A stretch of 64,000 nucleotides of DNA from Hedera helix (GCA_947179155.2 OX359268.1:811001-875000); one strand, 5' to 3'; positions 38,375 to 52,439 are shown, counted from the first letter of the stretch. Program-made: numbers and translations. Notes: generated by a model from the sequence alone, not told the origin.

Positions 38375-41300
38375 TAAATTAGACCAATTTTAAATGAAAA
38401 ATTTTAGCAAAAAAAATGATCAAATTTTCTATCAATTTTTTTTTAATTTATTAAAAAAATTATAAATACAAAAATTAAACAAAAAAATTAAATTTTCTAA
38501 TTTTTTTATTGATAAATAATGTTGCTTGAATTAAATGACACGTGTAAATAATGAAATTTATTTACTATTATAATATTATTAAATAACTTAAAGTGAAGTC
38601 ATTTACTTTTTTTATGTTTAACAGCTTAAATTTTGAAAGAAATATTAGCACGACAGTTATGGCTCAAGTTTGATTACGTTTCAGAGTTCGAATTTTAATA
38701 ATGATGCGAGTCTTATAATTTTTGTGAGTCTAAAACTATCATAATTAAATTATGTGATATATTAAAAATTTTAAATGCTAATAAGTTTTAATTTAATTAG
38801 AAAATTTATTTAATAAGAATAGTACGAAATCAAATTTAATAAGAAAAATATCACTCATGTTTCAATATGAGACAAAGATATTATAAACTGTCGATTAAAT
38901 ACTTAATATTCCCATTCTTGAGAGAAAATCGAGGAGTTTGCGTGTTGCGAGCGCGTATTAAAATTACTAATATACATGTTTGGAATCCAGTTTAACCCAA
39001 AAATTTTAAACTATTGTATTTAGAGTTCATTCATATATATTAATAATTTTACTCTTTCATTATTATTTATTCGATATGAAATTATAACTCACTTCTAATA
39101 TCCTAACAATCTCGTTCCCAAAGATTGGTTTAGCAGTAAGTTTGACACATGATTTTCGTCTAGATTATGGGTTCGAGCATTTTTCGTGGCTCTTACAAGA
39201 TGAGCGTGTGGGGGCAACCTACTCTTGCAACAAAATAAAATTCTTCATTGAAAGTCCACTTTTATCAAATTTCATCAAGAATTAAATATATTCTCTTTAA
39301 TTAGCTGTGCAGGTTAACAATTCTCCGTAATAACCACTCTCGAAACTTTTCTTCCATCGAGAGCCTTTCTTTATCATGAATTTACTATCATCGCGCGTCT
39401 CTTTTAAAAAGATTGTCCGAGATTTAATTTTTGAATCGCCATGGTGTATATTTTGAAGAAGTTCATTAACACGGGATCAATCTTTCGTAACTTTAATACT
39501 AGTTGTTGATAGAGAATCAAGGAACTTGCGTATCTTCAAAAGTACTAACATACATAATTAGAACTCAACTTAATTCAAAAGTTAGGTAATATACATTAGT
39601 TCTTTACTCTTTATTATTTTTTTGACGTTAAACTCCAACTCACTTTAGATATTCTTCCATCCATCAGATCAACTGCATAACCGCAGACATCCTATAAAAA
39701 AAAATTTGTTTCTCTAACAGTTATTGGATGATAACAACGACTTTCATATCCTCATCTCTAGTCCTTTGTCTATTCAAAAATGATATCAGCCGCCTTTGTG
39801 TTCTTATATATATTCGATAATTCAGTCGAATAATTTGGCCGAGTAGACGACATTCAATGTACATTGTGCGAACGACAACTTTACCCCCTACTTGGGTGTA
39901 ATTACGTGTTTATTTTTTGCTGTTCCACATCACCACTTTATGAGTAATACCGGGACATAAATTAGGCAAAAAAATTGTGCATAAATAATATAAAAAATAA
40001 ATAAATTTAAAAGAAAGCTGTGCTTATCTATTTTGCATATTTTTATTAATAAATAATACATAAATTTTACTATTAATACATAATAATTTTTGTGTATAAT
40101 TTATGTGCAAAATATTATTCTTTTTAAATTTTTTTACTGTTGTTAATTTTGTACACATCGACACATGAATGAATTGTACTCCACTTCGTTGACTTGGTCA
40201 CTTCCGTATGAGGTTCAAAACAACTAAATAATTAGCAGAAAAAGGACAAAACATTATTAAGAGTATTTACTTTTTTATTTTTTAAGAAGCTCATTTTGAC
40301 GGACAAGTTATATCAAGTGTTTTTAAGGTATTGTGAGTGACATAATGCTTAAGAGTATTGAATAATTTTTTTCTTCTAACATCTTAGTAGGCTAAAAACT
40401 GTGATTACTCTTGAGTGACCACTATAGCTATTTCCCAACTTTTTCTTTTTCTTTTGAAATTCAAATAATTGTAAAACAAATATAAATATACAACATACAA
40501 CATACAAATATTATATTTATTTTAATTATTATAAAATAAAATATAATATTAAAATTTATACTATATCTATTTTTTAATAATTAAAATAAATATAATATTT
40601 AAATTTTATGTTCCTACTAGACTTATTCATAATTGCATCCTCCTGGAGGTTGTCATATACTTATTACAGTAAAGCCAATAATTTTTTTTATAGACATGCT
40701 GAAGAGGTTCTAAGTGATATCAGGTTTGTACTTAATTTTCAAATAAAAGGCAGGTAAAAATTGACACTGAAAAACAAAACATGCATTTGCCATAGAAAAC
40801 TTTTAATACTTCAGAATGTACTTGACTTTCACTTTCTACTGTCGCAAAATTACATATATATTTTTTTTATCCATTTTAAAATTGATAATAATTTATAACA
40901 ATTAGTTATTATAAAATAATTTTGAAGAAATAAATCTACCGCCATCAATCAGACAGTCACAATTTAAAATTAAAATTCGTCATTCACTACTATTAATTAT
41001 AAATACATAAAATTTAATAATAATGAATGAAATTTAATTGCAATAGCATATGCAAATTAGAAACTTTCAGACGTAAAAAACATAAATCCTTCATTTGCAA
41101 AACAACCGTTTAGTGTATAGGGTTCAAACATTAAGTAAATTATAATATAAAAATTTAAGAATAATTTTAAGTGCACAAATTTTATACACAAATACTATCT
41201 AAATTATTTAAAAGTAAGGTCTGATAAAAAAACTTGTATTAAATTTTATTTTTTAATGATGTAAATAAAATTTGTATAAAAAAATTATGTTTATAAATTT

Positions 41301-42246
41301 ATCCAAAAATCAATTAAAAAATCTATGTATGCTGTTGGAAAACAAAATCCCGATCTACATCATCCGCTATGAAATCTGAGAGTTTTTATAAGTCATAATA
41401 AATAATTATTATGGATGATTCTCCTTTAAAATTAGATAAATATATTTTGTTTGGCATATCTGTCGCTTTCATTCATTCTCATATCTAATCTGAACTTTGC
41501 CATGCACCGCACCAAAATTGGATCCTCCTCCTACTACCTCCAAATTCAACACTGGGTTTCAACTTTCACGCATACCAAATACATTAATTACATCAAACAA
41601 AATTAAAAATAATTTTTCTGACAATAGTCGAAAAATCACTTGGTATTAATTACTCCTATAAAAATACCAAACCCACAAGATTTTGACTTAAACCCAACAA
41701 ATCCACAAGATTTTGACTGTTTTTGCATAGGGGAGGGAGGAGGAAGGTTGACAATATAAATTCAGAACAGATACTACATTGAAAGATGAGAATTAATTAT
41801 TTGTTTAATATTTCTACGAAATTCTCCTCTTATAAATAATAAAATAAATAAAATTCATCTTATAAAAATGAGATATTATAAAATTATCGATTTTTCATAT
41901 AAAAATATTAATTCTTAAAATAAAAAAAGGGTAAGCAATTAAGGTGAAGCTTTACAAGTAGATCACAATTTCTTTTATATAATATAAGGTTTATATTTTA
42001 AATATATATTTATATATAAATAAATATATTAATTAATATTTTGTTACTAAAATCAAACAGATTATTTGCCAAATAAGATGAATCAAAATGAAAAGCAAAA
42101 GCAGAAGCTAAAAATGGAGAATTGCAGAGGGCTTAAGAATAGTTATCATCATCATCATCATCAGGACCAAGTAGTTGCAGCTAATTCATGCTCCCAAAAA
42201 ACTAAAAAATAAAATTTAGGGGTGGATAAAAATCAACATCATCTCA
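38263..42246. other. AT-rich intergenic region
   Basis: About 4 kb with no gene recognised. It includes a (TA)n run (38345-38370) and a diverged direct repeat pair (about 38925-39110 and about 39505-39650) sharing the order 'AATC(G/A)AGGA.TTGCGT', 'TACTAA.ATACAT', 'TTACTCTTT.ATTAT' and 'AACTCACTT'. It also has several phrases typical of decayed retroelements (GATTATGGGTTCGAGCA near 39164). The (ATC)n run near 42140-42160 lies downstream of the SAUR gene. Confidence 0.4.
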
Positions 42247-42392
42247 TTGATTCCCATTACACATATCATAAAAAGCAGCAATGGGTTCAAGGATGGTTGG
42301 AAAAAAAAAACAAAAAAAAAAACCCAACTTTTTGATCGGGGAAAAAACTCCAAAGGAAAAGTGAGAAAAAGCCTAACCCCTAATCGCGAGTG

Positions 42393-42860
42393 TCAAACCC
42401 TAATTTTCTGCAACAGGGGAGTGACACCACGGCAAACATTGACTGAATCCTTACACGAATCGAGACCCGGATCCGAAAACATCCTAAAAAACTCATCAAA
42501 CCCAATCCCACCAAATCTCTGCTCGTCCCTCTCCAAAAGCTTCAACGCCCCCTTAAAAAAATCAACCTCGCAGGGCAAAACCAGGCCGCCGCAGCTCTGA
42601 AACCCGTACTCCTCCTCGGCTTTGTCGAGGAGAGAGACGAATAGGGGGAGGTTCAGGAAGCGGGTCGGGATGACGAAACGGCGGCGTTCGACGCCCACGT
42701 ATACGGCCAAGGATCCAGAGGGAGTGCGCTTACGGGTGGGTCCGGTGTCGGAGTCGGAATCGGAGCGGCGCTTGAGGCTGATGGTTTTCCAGCGTTGCAT
42801 TACTTGCTTGAGGCGTACGATTTGGGTGATTGTGTTAACCTTCTTGATCGCAAAAGCCAT
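42393..42860 (-). CDS. SAUR family protein (small auxin up RNA)
   Basis: A single-exon 155-residue protein, as usual for SAURs, which promote cell expansion by inhibiting PP2C.D phosphatases and so keeping the plasma membrane proton pump active. The N-terminus has a hydrophobic/basic start (MAFAIKKVNTITQIVRLKQV) and a Ser/Asp/Arg-rich linker (SLKRRSDSDSDTGPTRKR). The SAUR core spans about residues 48-110: GSLAVYVGVERRRFVIPTRF, LNLPLFVSLLDKAEEEYGF and LVLPCEVDFFKGALKLLE. A C-terminal tail of about 45 residues (FGGIGFDEFFRMFSD...) is longer than in the smallest SAURs and fits the longer clade. A TGTCTC motif lies 156 bp upstream of the ATG. GC content is well above the surroundings. The subfamily member cannot be named from sequence alone. 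Confidence 0.93.
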   Translation of the reverse strand: MAFAIKKVNTITQIVRLKQVMQRWKTISLKRRSDSDSDTGPTRKRTPSGSLAVYVGVERRRFVIPTRFLNLPLFVSLLDKAEEEYGFQSCGGLVLPCEVDFFKGALKLLERDEQRFGGIGFDEFFRMFSDPGLDSCKDSVNVCRGVTPLLQKIRV

Positions 42861-43015
42861 CGGAGATTACACTTCCTCTTCTAGAGAGAAGAGAGAGAAA
42901 GCTCCGCGACTGAAGAGAGAAGACAAAGTGACGGGGATGACGAAATTATCTACCACAAATAGATGTCAAATTAGTTTAGAATTTTTTTAGATAGAGGGGA
43001 GGATTCCTTAATTTT

Positions 43016-43021
43016 TGTCTC
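43016..43021 (+). promoter_or_regulatory. TGTCTC auxin response element upstream of SAUR
   Basis: TGTCTC lies 156-161 bp upstream of the SAUR start codon (GAGACA on the SAUR strand). Auxin response factors bind this hexamer in either orientation. The motif is short, so a chance hit is possible, but the location fits an auxin-induced gene. Confidence 0.4.
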
Positions 43022-44199
43022 ACTCTACTACTGGTACACATTATTTAGGTATTAATTATTATAAGTATTATTTATCTATTTAAATTTCAAATTATTTTTA
43101 AATAATTTAAACACAATATTCTGTACTTCTCCTTCACTTTAAATTTAATAGATTTATATACTTATATATATATATATAATAAAACAAGGCTTAATTTTTT
43201 GGTCTCTGGTATGAGCATATAATTTAACTATTACTAATTAAATAATTTTTAAATTCTTATTTATTATTTTAAATTTAATTATAATCAAAACACTTTTTAA
43301 TGTGAAAAAAATAAAATAAAAAAGAAAGGAGAAAAAATATTTTACGATAATTCCAAACAATATCTAGTGGCATTCAACTACTCTAATCGAATATTAATAC
43401 GTGCCTTGTTTGTGCAGCGAGATTGTCATGATTAAATAATGAGAACCAATTATTAAATGGAATTGATGTTTTTTAAGTTAATTTAATATTTTAAAAAATA
43501 AATCTTTTTTGATTTTTTAAAAATATTAAATTAGTTTCAAAAAATATCAATTTTATATGGGAATTAATATTTGTACAAATTAATTTTTGATATTTTCACA
43601 AGTGGTCTAATTTAATTTTGTAAAAATATCAAATTAATTTTTGAAAATATCAATTTCCTTTTAAAAAATCACATTAAATATATATCACGAACTTTTACAA
43701 AAATTATTTCAGAATATATCCAAAAAATTCAAAAAGAAAAAAACTCGATTAAAGAAAAATAAATTTGAAAAACTATACATAAGAAAACGAATCCAATATA
43801 TATACCTTCAAAAAATCAAACACTGCCAATTATGCATAGTTAAACTACAACGAATTCTAAAAAAGTCCCAATATTTTAGTTTCAAACTATTTCAGAGGCA
43901 TTTATCATAAATTAATTTGATATTTTATAATAATTTTATTCCTAAGTAACTACATATTAAAAAAATATTATGACTAAAAGTAACAAGTATTAAAAAGCTA
44001 TATATATATATATATAAAAAAAAATTAATACATGATTAAAATATAGTTTCTAATTTTATCATAATAGTAACATAGTATTATACAAGAATTTTATTTCTTA
44101 TAAAATTCCTTTTAGCTCATTAATCATATAATAGAGTCCGACTTAAACATCAATTTAGGGTTTTTTACTCAAATTTAAATTATATAAAAAGTAAAAGAA
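43022..44199. other. AT-rich spacer
   Basis: No gene, clear repeat or transposon end seen. Short (AT)n runs occur near 43165 and 44000. Confidence 0.4.
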
Positions 44200-44569
44200 T
44201 TGAACATTAAATTACAAAAACTATATAAAAAGCTGAATATTAACCAATTATTCATTATTATAACCAATTGTTATAAATATATTGTAGTTGGTTTTCTGAA
44301 TTAGAGACTCATAATACCAGCAGAAATACCAACTAATAATTGAATACAACAGTTTAATTAATATAATAATAGAAATAACAATAATACAAAAAAAAAAGAG
44401 CACGTTACTGTGTAATGATAATTATTGATTCAGTAATGTGAATTACTGTGCATATGCTACTGTAACAATTATCAGTTCAATAATATGAATTATTGTGCAT
44501 GTGATAATTATTAGTTCAATAAAGTCAATATTGTACAATAGTCACTTTATCAGTTCAATAATATAAAAC
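44200..44569 (-). mobile_element. Inverted, truncated family 1 LTR, first part
   Basis: On the minus strand this stretch matches the family 1 LTR around its positions 600-860. Examples are ATTATTGTTATTTCTATTAT, AAACTGTTGTATT and CATATGCACAGTAATTCACA. Its continuation lies on the other side of the inserted LTR, at 47265-47663. The left edge is a truncation, estimated at about 44200. Confidence 0.7.
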
Positions 44570-47264
44570 TGTAAGACCCCGAATTTTAATAAATAGATTT
44601 AAAATTTTTCTCATAATTTTATGCTTAATAGTAAAATGTTAAATTAATAAAAGTTAAAATTAAGGATGTTACGTGCAAAAAATTTATGTCGGACAATATT
44701 CGATTGGTTGAGGAATATTCGTTCTGTCGAGGAATATTCGTTCTATCAGGAAATATTTGTACGACGGTGCCGAAATATTCAGTTATAGGTGGACCCCACA
44801 ACAAAATATTGTCGGATAAAGAACACGACAACAGTAACCTTTCTAATTAAAAATAATCAACGGTATTATCACTTTTTACTGCGAAAATACTCGATGATAA
44901 AAGTATGGTAATATATGGTATTTTACTATAGCACACAGTATTTTACTGTAACACATGGTATTGCATAGTTGCACACGGTATTACATAATATTTAAATTAT
45001 TAAATTGATAAAGTGGCTATTGCACAGTATTTCATCAATAATTGTCATTATACAGTATTTTATATTATTAAATCAATAATTGTCATTACACAGTATTTTA
45101 CATTATTGAATCAATAATTGTCATTACACAATATTTTATATTATTAATTGCATAGTGTTCCATATTATTAAATCAATAATTGTCATAATGCACAACATCT
45201 TGCATTATTGGGCCAATAATGATTACAATAGTAGTCACAGGTATTAAACAATTCGACAGATTTATTATTTGAAAAACAAGCTATATTTAATAATTGAGCT
45301 ATTAAATCAATAAAATAATATGAAAATATATAACGTGTGTAACACGTGTAAATGTGTAACACGTATAGGCGTAAAATGCGTAATAGTCATTGAGCGGTGC
45401 AGATTAAAGTGTGAAACGTGTATTGGTTAATGAATAATTCAAATTAAAAGATGAGATTAAAATGTGTAACGTGTGTGTGAAAAAAGTTGGTTGGGCTCTG
45501 GCTATAAATAGGGGGTTTAGCATAGGGAGTTTCATACATTTCTCACTCAATCTTCTTTCCACTCTCTAGATATTTCTTAGTATAAGTGTTTCTCTAAGTG
45601 TATTAAAATTATCTTAAGCGTTGAAGATCTGGAAGAGTACGAGTATTGTTCAAGTAAGTTTTTCTTTCAAAAGTTATATAAACACTCTCACACACACCAA
45701 TTTACAACTTTTCCTTTAGTCTCTTCTATTAGAAGATTTATTTTGAAAAATTTTCTTTGAAAGATTTTACTTTGAAAAATTATTTTCTTTAAAAATTATT
45801 TTGAAGTATATTTATATAGTCATTTGGATGATTTTATATACATAAAATTGGCATGTATTACTTACTAATTAAATTGTGAATATATATATAGGTTGATCAA
45901 CCTTATAAAAGATGTATTTAGTCACGAGATAAGGTAAGATATATCACTTTTCTTTCAAACTCTTAAACTTATTACGGTAAGGGCTATCATTCTTTTCATC
46001 ATCATAAAGGGATATCATTTTCTTTCTTATTTGTAAGGAATGCTATATTTTTCATCTTCTTTCACTTAAACTTACTACGGTAAGAAAGTATCTCATTTGT
46101 ATCTCTAATATTATTAAATGGTGAAAATTCTTGAATTAATAATTCATTAATATTCCCTTAATAGTTTGCATTTCATCTAATACCTTTTGACAAGAACATT
46201 TTTATTAAATTTCCATCATCATATTTGAACTGTGAACTTATGGATTTTGAACTTTCGAACTGTAGACATTTATTTAGACTATGAACCTTGAACTTTTGAA
46301 TTGTGAACATTTATTTGAACTGTGAATATTTTGGACTAATTTCTTGTACCGTAAACCTTGCCGTTGAACTTCTTCCCTGTGAATCTTAGACGTTACTCTT
46401 GGACTTGAGCACCTTTTTTCTATAAATCATGTTGATAATTTGAACTTTATTTAAATATGGACAAAGTCAAATTTGTTAACTCAAAATGTTACTGTTTATC
46501 TTATTTTTTCTGTTCATTATTTATATCTCTATTGTTATTTCAATAATCAAGTATCAGGTTGTTCTGAATATATGTGGCATGTGGAACAGATGATATGTTA
46601 AAAGCGATATAGGTTAAATGCGATATAGGATAAAGGCGATATAATTATTTGGTGTCTTTGGTCGGATGACAAAGACAAGTGATGAATGTTTTCTTTGGTC
46701 GGGAACAAAGAAGAACTATTTTTTGGCATGATTATAACCAGTGGTGTTTTGAGATGATAAAAATTGATGATGATTTTCTTAAAAATGGAGGCTAGTAGAC
46801 ATCATGATCTACTTGTTTCTCTTAGTGGTGGTTATTTCGCTGCAGTGAAACTTTGTTTAAGAACTTAACTGCTGTTGTTAATCTTGCTATTTATAACTCA
46901 ACTGCAGCTGTTGATTTAAAACTTGTTGTCTATTATATTCAATTAATAACTCAACTGTTGAATGTTAAGAATAATTTATTTTTCATTATCTTAGTCATGA
47001 TATTCCTTACTAGGCTATTTGAGTTCACCCTTTCATTTTTGTTTAATTGTTCAGGAAATGAGAGCATAGTCGGGACTAACGGGGAGGAAAAGGGAATGTA
47101 GTAGCGGTCTGAGATAGTTGCTATAGTAGTCTTCACTGTATTGTAGAATAGTAATAATTGAGAAGACTTAGTTATGTATTATTGAATAGTGTATTGTAAT
47201 AATTTTGTTGTAGTCTTTTGACGACTCAAATTGGGTGACGTGGGCTCGATTTGGGGGCGTCACA
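44570..47264 (+). mobile_element. Family 1 solo LTR, diverged subfamily
   Basis: 2695 bp from TGTAAGACCCCGAATTTT to GGGGGCGTCACA, with the TATA box at 45503-45510 and the conserved end segment GATATTCCTTACTAGGCTATTTGAG. It lacks the 72-bp GC-core array of the other two copies. It is flanked by AAAAC (44565-44569) and GAAAC (47265-47269), a 4-of-5 match to a target duplication. No polypurine tract or primer site flanks it. The split of the surrounding inverted LTR supports a clean insertion followed by LTR-LTR recombination. Confidence 0.8.
45503..45510 (+). promoter_or_regulatory. TATA box of the third family 1 LTR
   Basis: GGCTATAAATAGGGGG, with a CT-rich leader starting about 30 bp downstream. 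Confidence 0.65.
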
Positions 47265-47663
47265 GAAACACTATGTCATACCGTGTGATACTATGCAATA
47301 TCGTATGTTACTATGCAATATCGTGTTTTACTATTACTTTATCATCGAGTATTTAACAGTTAAAAGTGATAGTACCGTTGACTATTTTTATTTAAAAATG
47401 TTACTTATGTCGTTTTCTACATCTGACAATATTTCGTAGTGGGGCTCCACTAATATTTAGTTATTTCGGCACCGTCGTACGAATCGAATATTCCCTGACA
47501 GAACAAATATTTTATGATAAAACAAATATTCTCCGACAAGATAAAATTTGTACAAAATATTTCTTAATTTTCACTTTTGTCCATTTATTCACTTACCGTT
47601 TCAGAAGAAAATATATATAAAAAAAAAATTAAATTTATATTTTATAAAAGTCGGGGTCTTACA
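47265..47663 (-). mobile_element. Inverted family 1 LTR, 5' end part
   Basis: Read on the minus strand it starts at 47663 with TGTAAGACCCCGAC and continues through the family's first 400 bp (GGTGCCGAAATAACT, TGGAGCCCCACTACGAAAT). It joins the block at 44200-44569 once the inserted LTR is removed. Confidence 0.8.
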
Positions 47664-49903
47664 TGTGTGCTGTCACTTCAATACTTAAAGTGAGTCATTT
47701 TATTTTAAGTGCCGGAGTGACATCACATAAATGGTGTGAGACACAACATAATAGGTGCCCTAGAAACATTTAATAATTTTTTCTTTTATGAGTAGGGGTG
47801 TTCATTTGGTAAAAATCCGGCCGAACTGGTACCGAAATTACATAAAATTCGGTACTGAAATACCGAACCGGCGAACCAGTTCGGTAACGATTTTAACCAA
47901 AATAAACTGATTTTTTTTTTATATTATTATTATTATTATTATTATTTTTATTAAAAAATAATTAATAAAAATAATATTAATAGTAATAATATTATTATTT
48001 ACTATTTTAATTAATAAATAATTCATAATAATAATAATAATACTATTATTATTATTTTTAATATTATTAAATAATTAATAATAATAATAATAATAAAATA
48101 GGAAATTGGTACAACTGATTCGGTCCGGTTAATACCGATATTCTAAAACTCCAAATCGGTACCAAAATGACTGGAATTGATACTGAACTGGTCTTTTTTA
48201 TAACGAATCAATTGATTTGGACTGATCCAATATACCATAAATATAAAAAAAATCGTAAAGATTGGACATTCATACTGATGAGTGATTGTATCATCATCAT
48301 TATTATTATTATTGTACATTTTGTACTATGATTTTTAAAAAATAATATTTTTATAAAATAAAATATTTATAAATAAAATTCTTTTTAAGAACCGAATAAA
48401 ATACCACTTATTATATTTTGACTTAGTTTTCATCGAATTGTTACGTTACTGACTGTACTGGTAATCTAGTACTATTAGTTAGTCAAAGGGGAAAGCACGA
48501 ATTGAGGACCAAGTTTGGGTTGATACGTAGAATTCTCCGTCACATCACATGGTTAAAAGATAGCTCTCATTATAATTACGTTTTTTTTTTATTAATTTAT
48601 TATTGTCCCTTTCTCAATAAAAAAATAAATATAAATACACAATATCTAAATATAATATTTATCTTAATTATTAAAAAATAAAACATGTCATTAAAATTTA
48701 TATCATATTTTATTTTTTAATAATAAAATAAATATAATATTTAATTTTATATTTAAATATTATATATACAAACTTATTTTGAATGAAATTCTAATAAATA
48801 CCTCATCTATTATATATATATAACTAGACAAATACAAATTTTATTCGAATTAACTGAGTCAGTTTGATTGACGATCAAGTTAATATCAAATTAGTTCGAG
48901 TTCACTTTTATTGATACAATATATGTCATGTACATAATATATCAAATTTTTATTATCATTTGTTATATTATTTCAAGGGTTATACATATATTAAAATACA
49001 TGTATATTAAAATACATGTATAATAATTTTAATATCTCTACAAGTCTTTAATATCATCCGCACTACAAGAGATCTTCTTATGAATGAACTCATAATTAAT
49101 TTAAAATAATTGTGAGTTGACTCGGATAGTCACATTGGTATTAGCAAATTTTTGGGTCAATGATGATTAATTGCTTGCTTTGATATTTTTTTTTGTTAGT
49201 TTACACTAAAATTTAAAGACACACATACATCTTGGCATGCGAAGGTTCGATCCTTTAACTTCATCATTATTATAGATTAGATTATATCACTCCGGTCAAA
49301 AATCTTCGGTGCATTAATTGTTTGTGTCTTCTAAAATTAATGCATAGATTAACGTAAAATGACTTTTAGTAGAATCGAAGTTGGTGTATGTACGTATTTA
49401 TATTAAGAATCAATAATTAGATATTTATTCCAATATACGATTGTAAATTTCCAAACGATTGCATTTAATACGTATCAATATTGAGTTGCCTATATAATGT
49501 GGTAGATAAAAATGAAAAGTTCTGATTTCAAGCTTTCTTGTAACCAACATATATAATAGTAACTTAATTTCACCTCAAGTTTAATGAAACCCCCCAAATT
49601 TGGGATACGAATTACTTTCCACTTTTTAAGCCATTAGTCAGAGAAGTAAGGTTGAGATATAACACAAGAATTAGCACCAACTATTCTCCAGTTTAACAAT
49701 TCCTGTGAAAATTTGAGACAAAGAATACAAAGAAAAATAAAATAAAATTATTTTTAAATTTATATATGCTATATGTACCTATCATTTTTATCTGACGTAA
49801 ACGATATTGTCATATAAACAATTTTTATATCGTTCAATTTACTTGATCACATAAATACGTTGATCAAATATTATTATTTTTAATATAAATAATTGTTTAA
49901 AAA

Positions 49904-49982
<79 letters not shown>

Positions 49983-50268
49983 TATTTTTAGAATTTAAAC
50001 GAATTTATATTGACTTTAAAATTAAAATTCCACAAATTGACAAAAAGAATCGAAGAGTTGTTAATTAGATTTAGTGATGGTCGATTAGATAATAATACTT
50101 TTTAATTAATTTATAATAATTATGGGATAAAAATATATTTCTAATTTTAAAACAGACTTAGAATAGTACTAATTGTTTTACTTTTTTTATTTTTATTTTA
50201 TAATCCAAATTGATGTAAGTAAGATGCCTTAGCAACGTAACTTAGGGTTAGGGAACCTCCATTACTAA
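47664..50268. other. AT-rich spacer left of the young retrotransposon
   Basis: No gene seen. A segment at about 47785-48270 is rich in CGGTACCGAA-type motifs and holds (ATT)n runs (about 47922-47946 and about 48020-48095). A pure (ATT)n microsatellite of about 24 units lies at 49908-49981. Five bases before the element are ACTAA; the matching duplication would be outside the window. Confidence 0.45.
49908..49981. repeat. (ATT)24 microsatellite
   Basis: An uninterrupted trinucleotide run of about 74 bp. Confidence 0.97.
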
Positions 50269-51499
50269 TGTGACGACCCCAAATCCGGGTTCCATAACCT
50301 CGAGTTTGGTTCTCACTATTCAACACATTACTAACAATTAAATACATACATTGCATTTAAATATCGCGGAATAATACATATTGGTTCCCTTCAAAAGGTT
50401 ACAATACCAGGGTCTATCAACCTTAACATAAAAACAGTTCCTATCATAAGGAATTACAAAAGGTTTAACAACCGTAAATACATAAATAAAGATCTAACTA
50501 GCATGCATAAGCTACTTAAGCTTTGGCCTTTCCTTTTCCCTTATCCTTCCTGGAGCAATCAGGATTATCTGAAAAATGGTTCATGATATAGCAAGAATGA
50601 GCAACTAGTTTGCTCAGCAAGTTTATAACAATCATATAGATTTAATATATCATGAATGAATGGGAAAGATCATCAATGGTTCAACAATAGATATAACAAT
50701 TGTGAAAGAAACAGGATTCAAATTTTAATAAACAGAATATTTGAATCTTAAAATGCTGAGTGGTCACTAAGGACCCTGAACTAACTAGGGTATAATAGAG
50801 TTTCCTCTGACCCTTTGAGTTGTTTGGTTTTCAAGGGGATCAGCCTATTCAACCCGCTGTATATGCATTACATTTAGTCACTGGCGCCCAAAGTCGGTTT
50901 CCCGACACAAAATCCCCTAATTTAGGGTTGTTCAATTCTCAGACTTAATATAAGAAATCCGCACCCAACAATGGTTTGGATAAGCTTTTAAAAGTATTCA
51001 AGTTATTGAATTTAGAAACGTAATGTCTAGCTGAATTATTAGCTTAAGACATTTTTAATACAGTTCATGAATCAAGAACTAATAAGCTTCAAATGCACTA
51101 AGTGCGATTGTATAAACAATATGGATGTGGAATAATTTTAAATAATTAAACCACTGCAAGCTTTAACAATAAATACAAGTATGGAAACTTGTTCAACGAT
51201 AATAATTGAGTAGGGTTAGAGAACTTGCCTGTCTGCTCAGCTACAATAATTGTCTAGCTTTAACTAACTTGCTTTGAAAGACCTAACATTTAATAAAGTC
51301 GATCTAATAATTAGTACGGCGTATTTGCATAACTATACGCTTAACAATGAACTTATTTACCACATATAAGTACTAACACATAATTTACATTAGTCAAAAC
51401 AATATTATTAACCTTATAAACCCTTAATCATCTTAGGTTAATAATTTAATAAGTTAGAAAATATTTTTCTTAAGTGTTGGACACTTATTAAACCTTTAA

Positions 51500-52160
51500 A
51501 CAACTTATTATAATTGTTTAATTAAATTCAATTTATTTTATTAACTCAATATCTTTTTAATTACTATTTAATCTTGATTAAATAGAAATTAATTAATTAA
51601 CTCTAGTTATTATTTAAAATAAATAATAACTAATTGTACTTAATTATTATTTAATTATAATTAAATAATAAATAATTATTGACTTAATTTTAACCTTCTT
51701 TAATTTAATATTAATCAACCAATAATTAACTAAGTAATTACCCTTACTTATTATTTAATTTAAGGAAATTAAATAATAGTTTACTAATTTTAATCCTCTT
51801 TAATTATTATTTAATGTCAATTAAATAATAATTAATTACTTAATTAATTTTAATTATTATTTAAGGTTAAATAATAATCAATTCATTCTTATTTATTATT
51901 TAAATTAAATAATAAATTATTAATCTAATAACTTAGTTTCCATTAATCGTTATTTAATACTAAATAAATAATAATTAATTACTTAATTATCCTTATTTAT
52001 TATTTAATAATATTTAAATAATAAATAATTAATTTATAAATTTTATCTCTCTTTACTTATTATTTAATAGGAATTAAATAATAATTGCTAATTTATTACC
52101 TTTATTTATTATTAGTATTTTAAATAATAAATAATAATAATTTATTTAACTTAACCATGG
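51500..52160. repeat. AT-hairpin array in the family 2 LTR
   Basis: Repeated inverted pairs of TTATTATTTAA and TTAAATAATAA with short loops (TTTAAGGAA, TGTCA, GG, TAGG), seven or more in a row. The same array is at about 61465-62125 in the other LTR. The layout equals the array in old LTR A, but the stem sequence differs. Confidence 0.8.
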
Positions 52161-52439
52161 TTTAGCTAACTAGATTAATATTTAAAATATTTAAATATTA
52201 AACTTACTGAAAAATAACCTCTCCAATATTATTTTGTATTATTATTATTTTTGTTATAATTTTAAATTAATTTTCAAATATTTAAATTAATTTAAATTTA
52301 CCCGAATGGCATTTTCGTAAATAAGTTGAAAAACCGGACCGATGGCAATTCTGTAATTAAGTTGAAAACTGATCCGAGGGCAGAAAAGTAATTTCGGCAA
52401 GAAAAACACGGAGGGGCATAAGCGTAATTTCGCCAGAAA

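Noticed and set aside
38925..39650. LTR pair of a small retroelement
   Set aside because: The two blocks are only loosely alike and lack TG/CA ends, primer site or polypurine tract; kept only as a diverged direct repeat.
42247..42990. Plus-strand ORFs across the SAUR gene
   Set aside because: They are shadow frames of a GC-rich single-exon gene with no recognisable protein.
47785..48270. A hAT-like element starting TAGGGGTGTTCA
   Set aside because: The candidate right end (TTGGACATTCAT) is in direct, not inverted, orientation, and no target duplication is seen.
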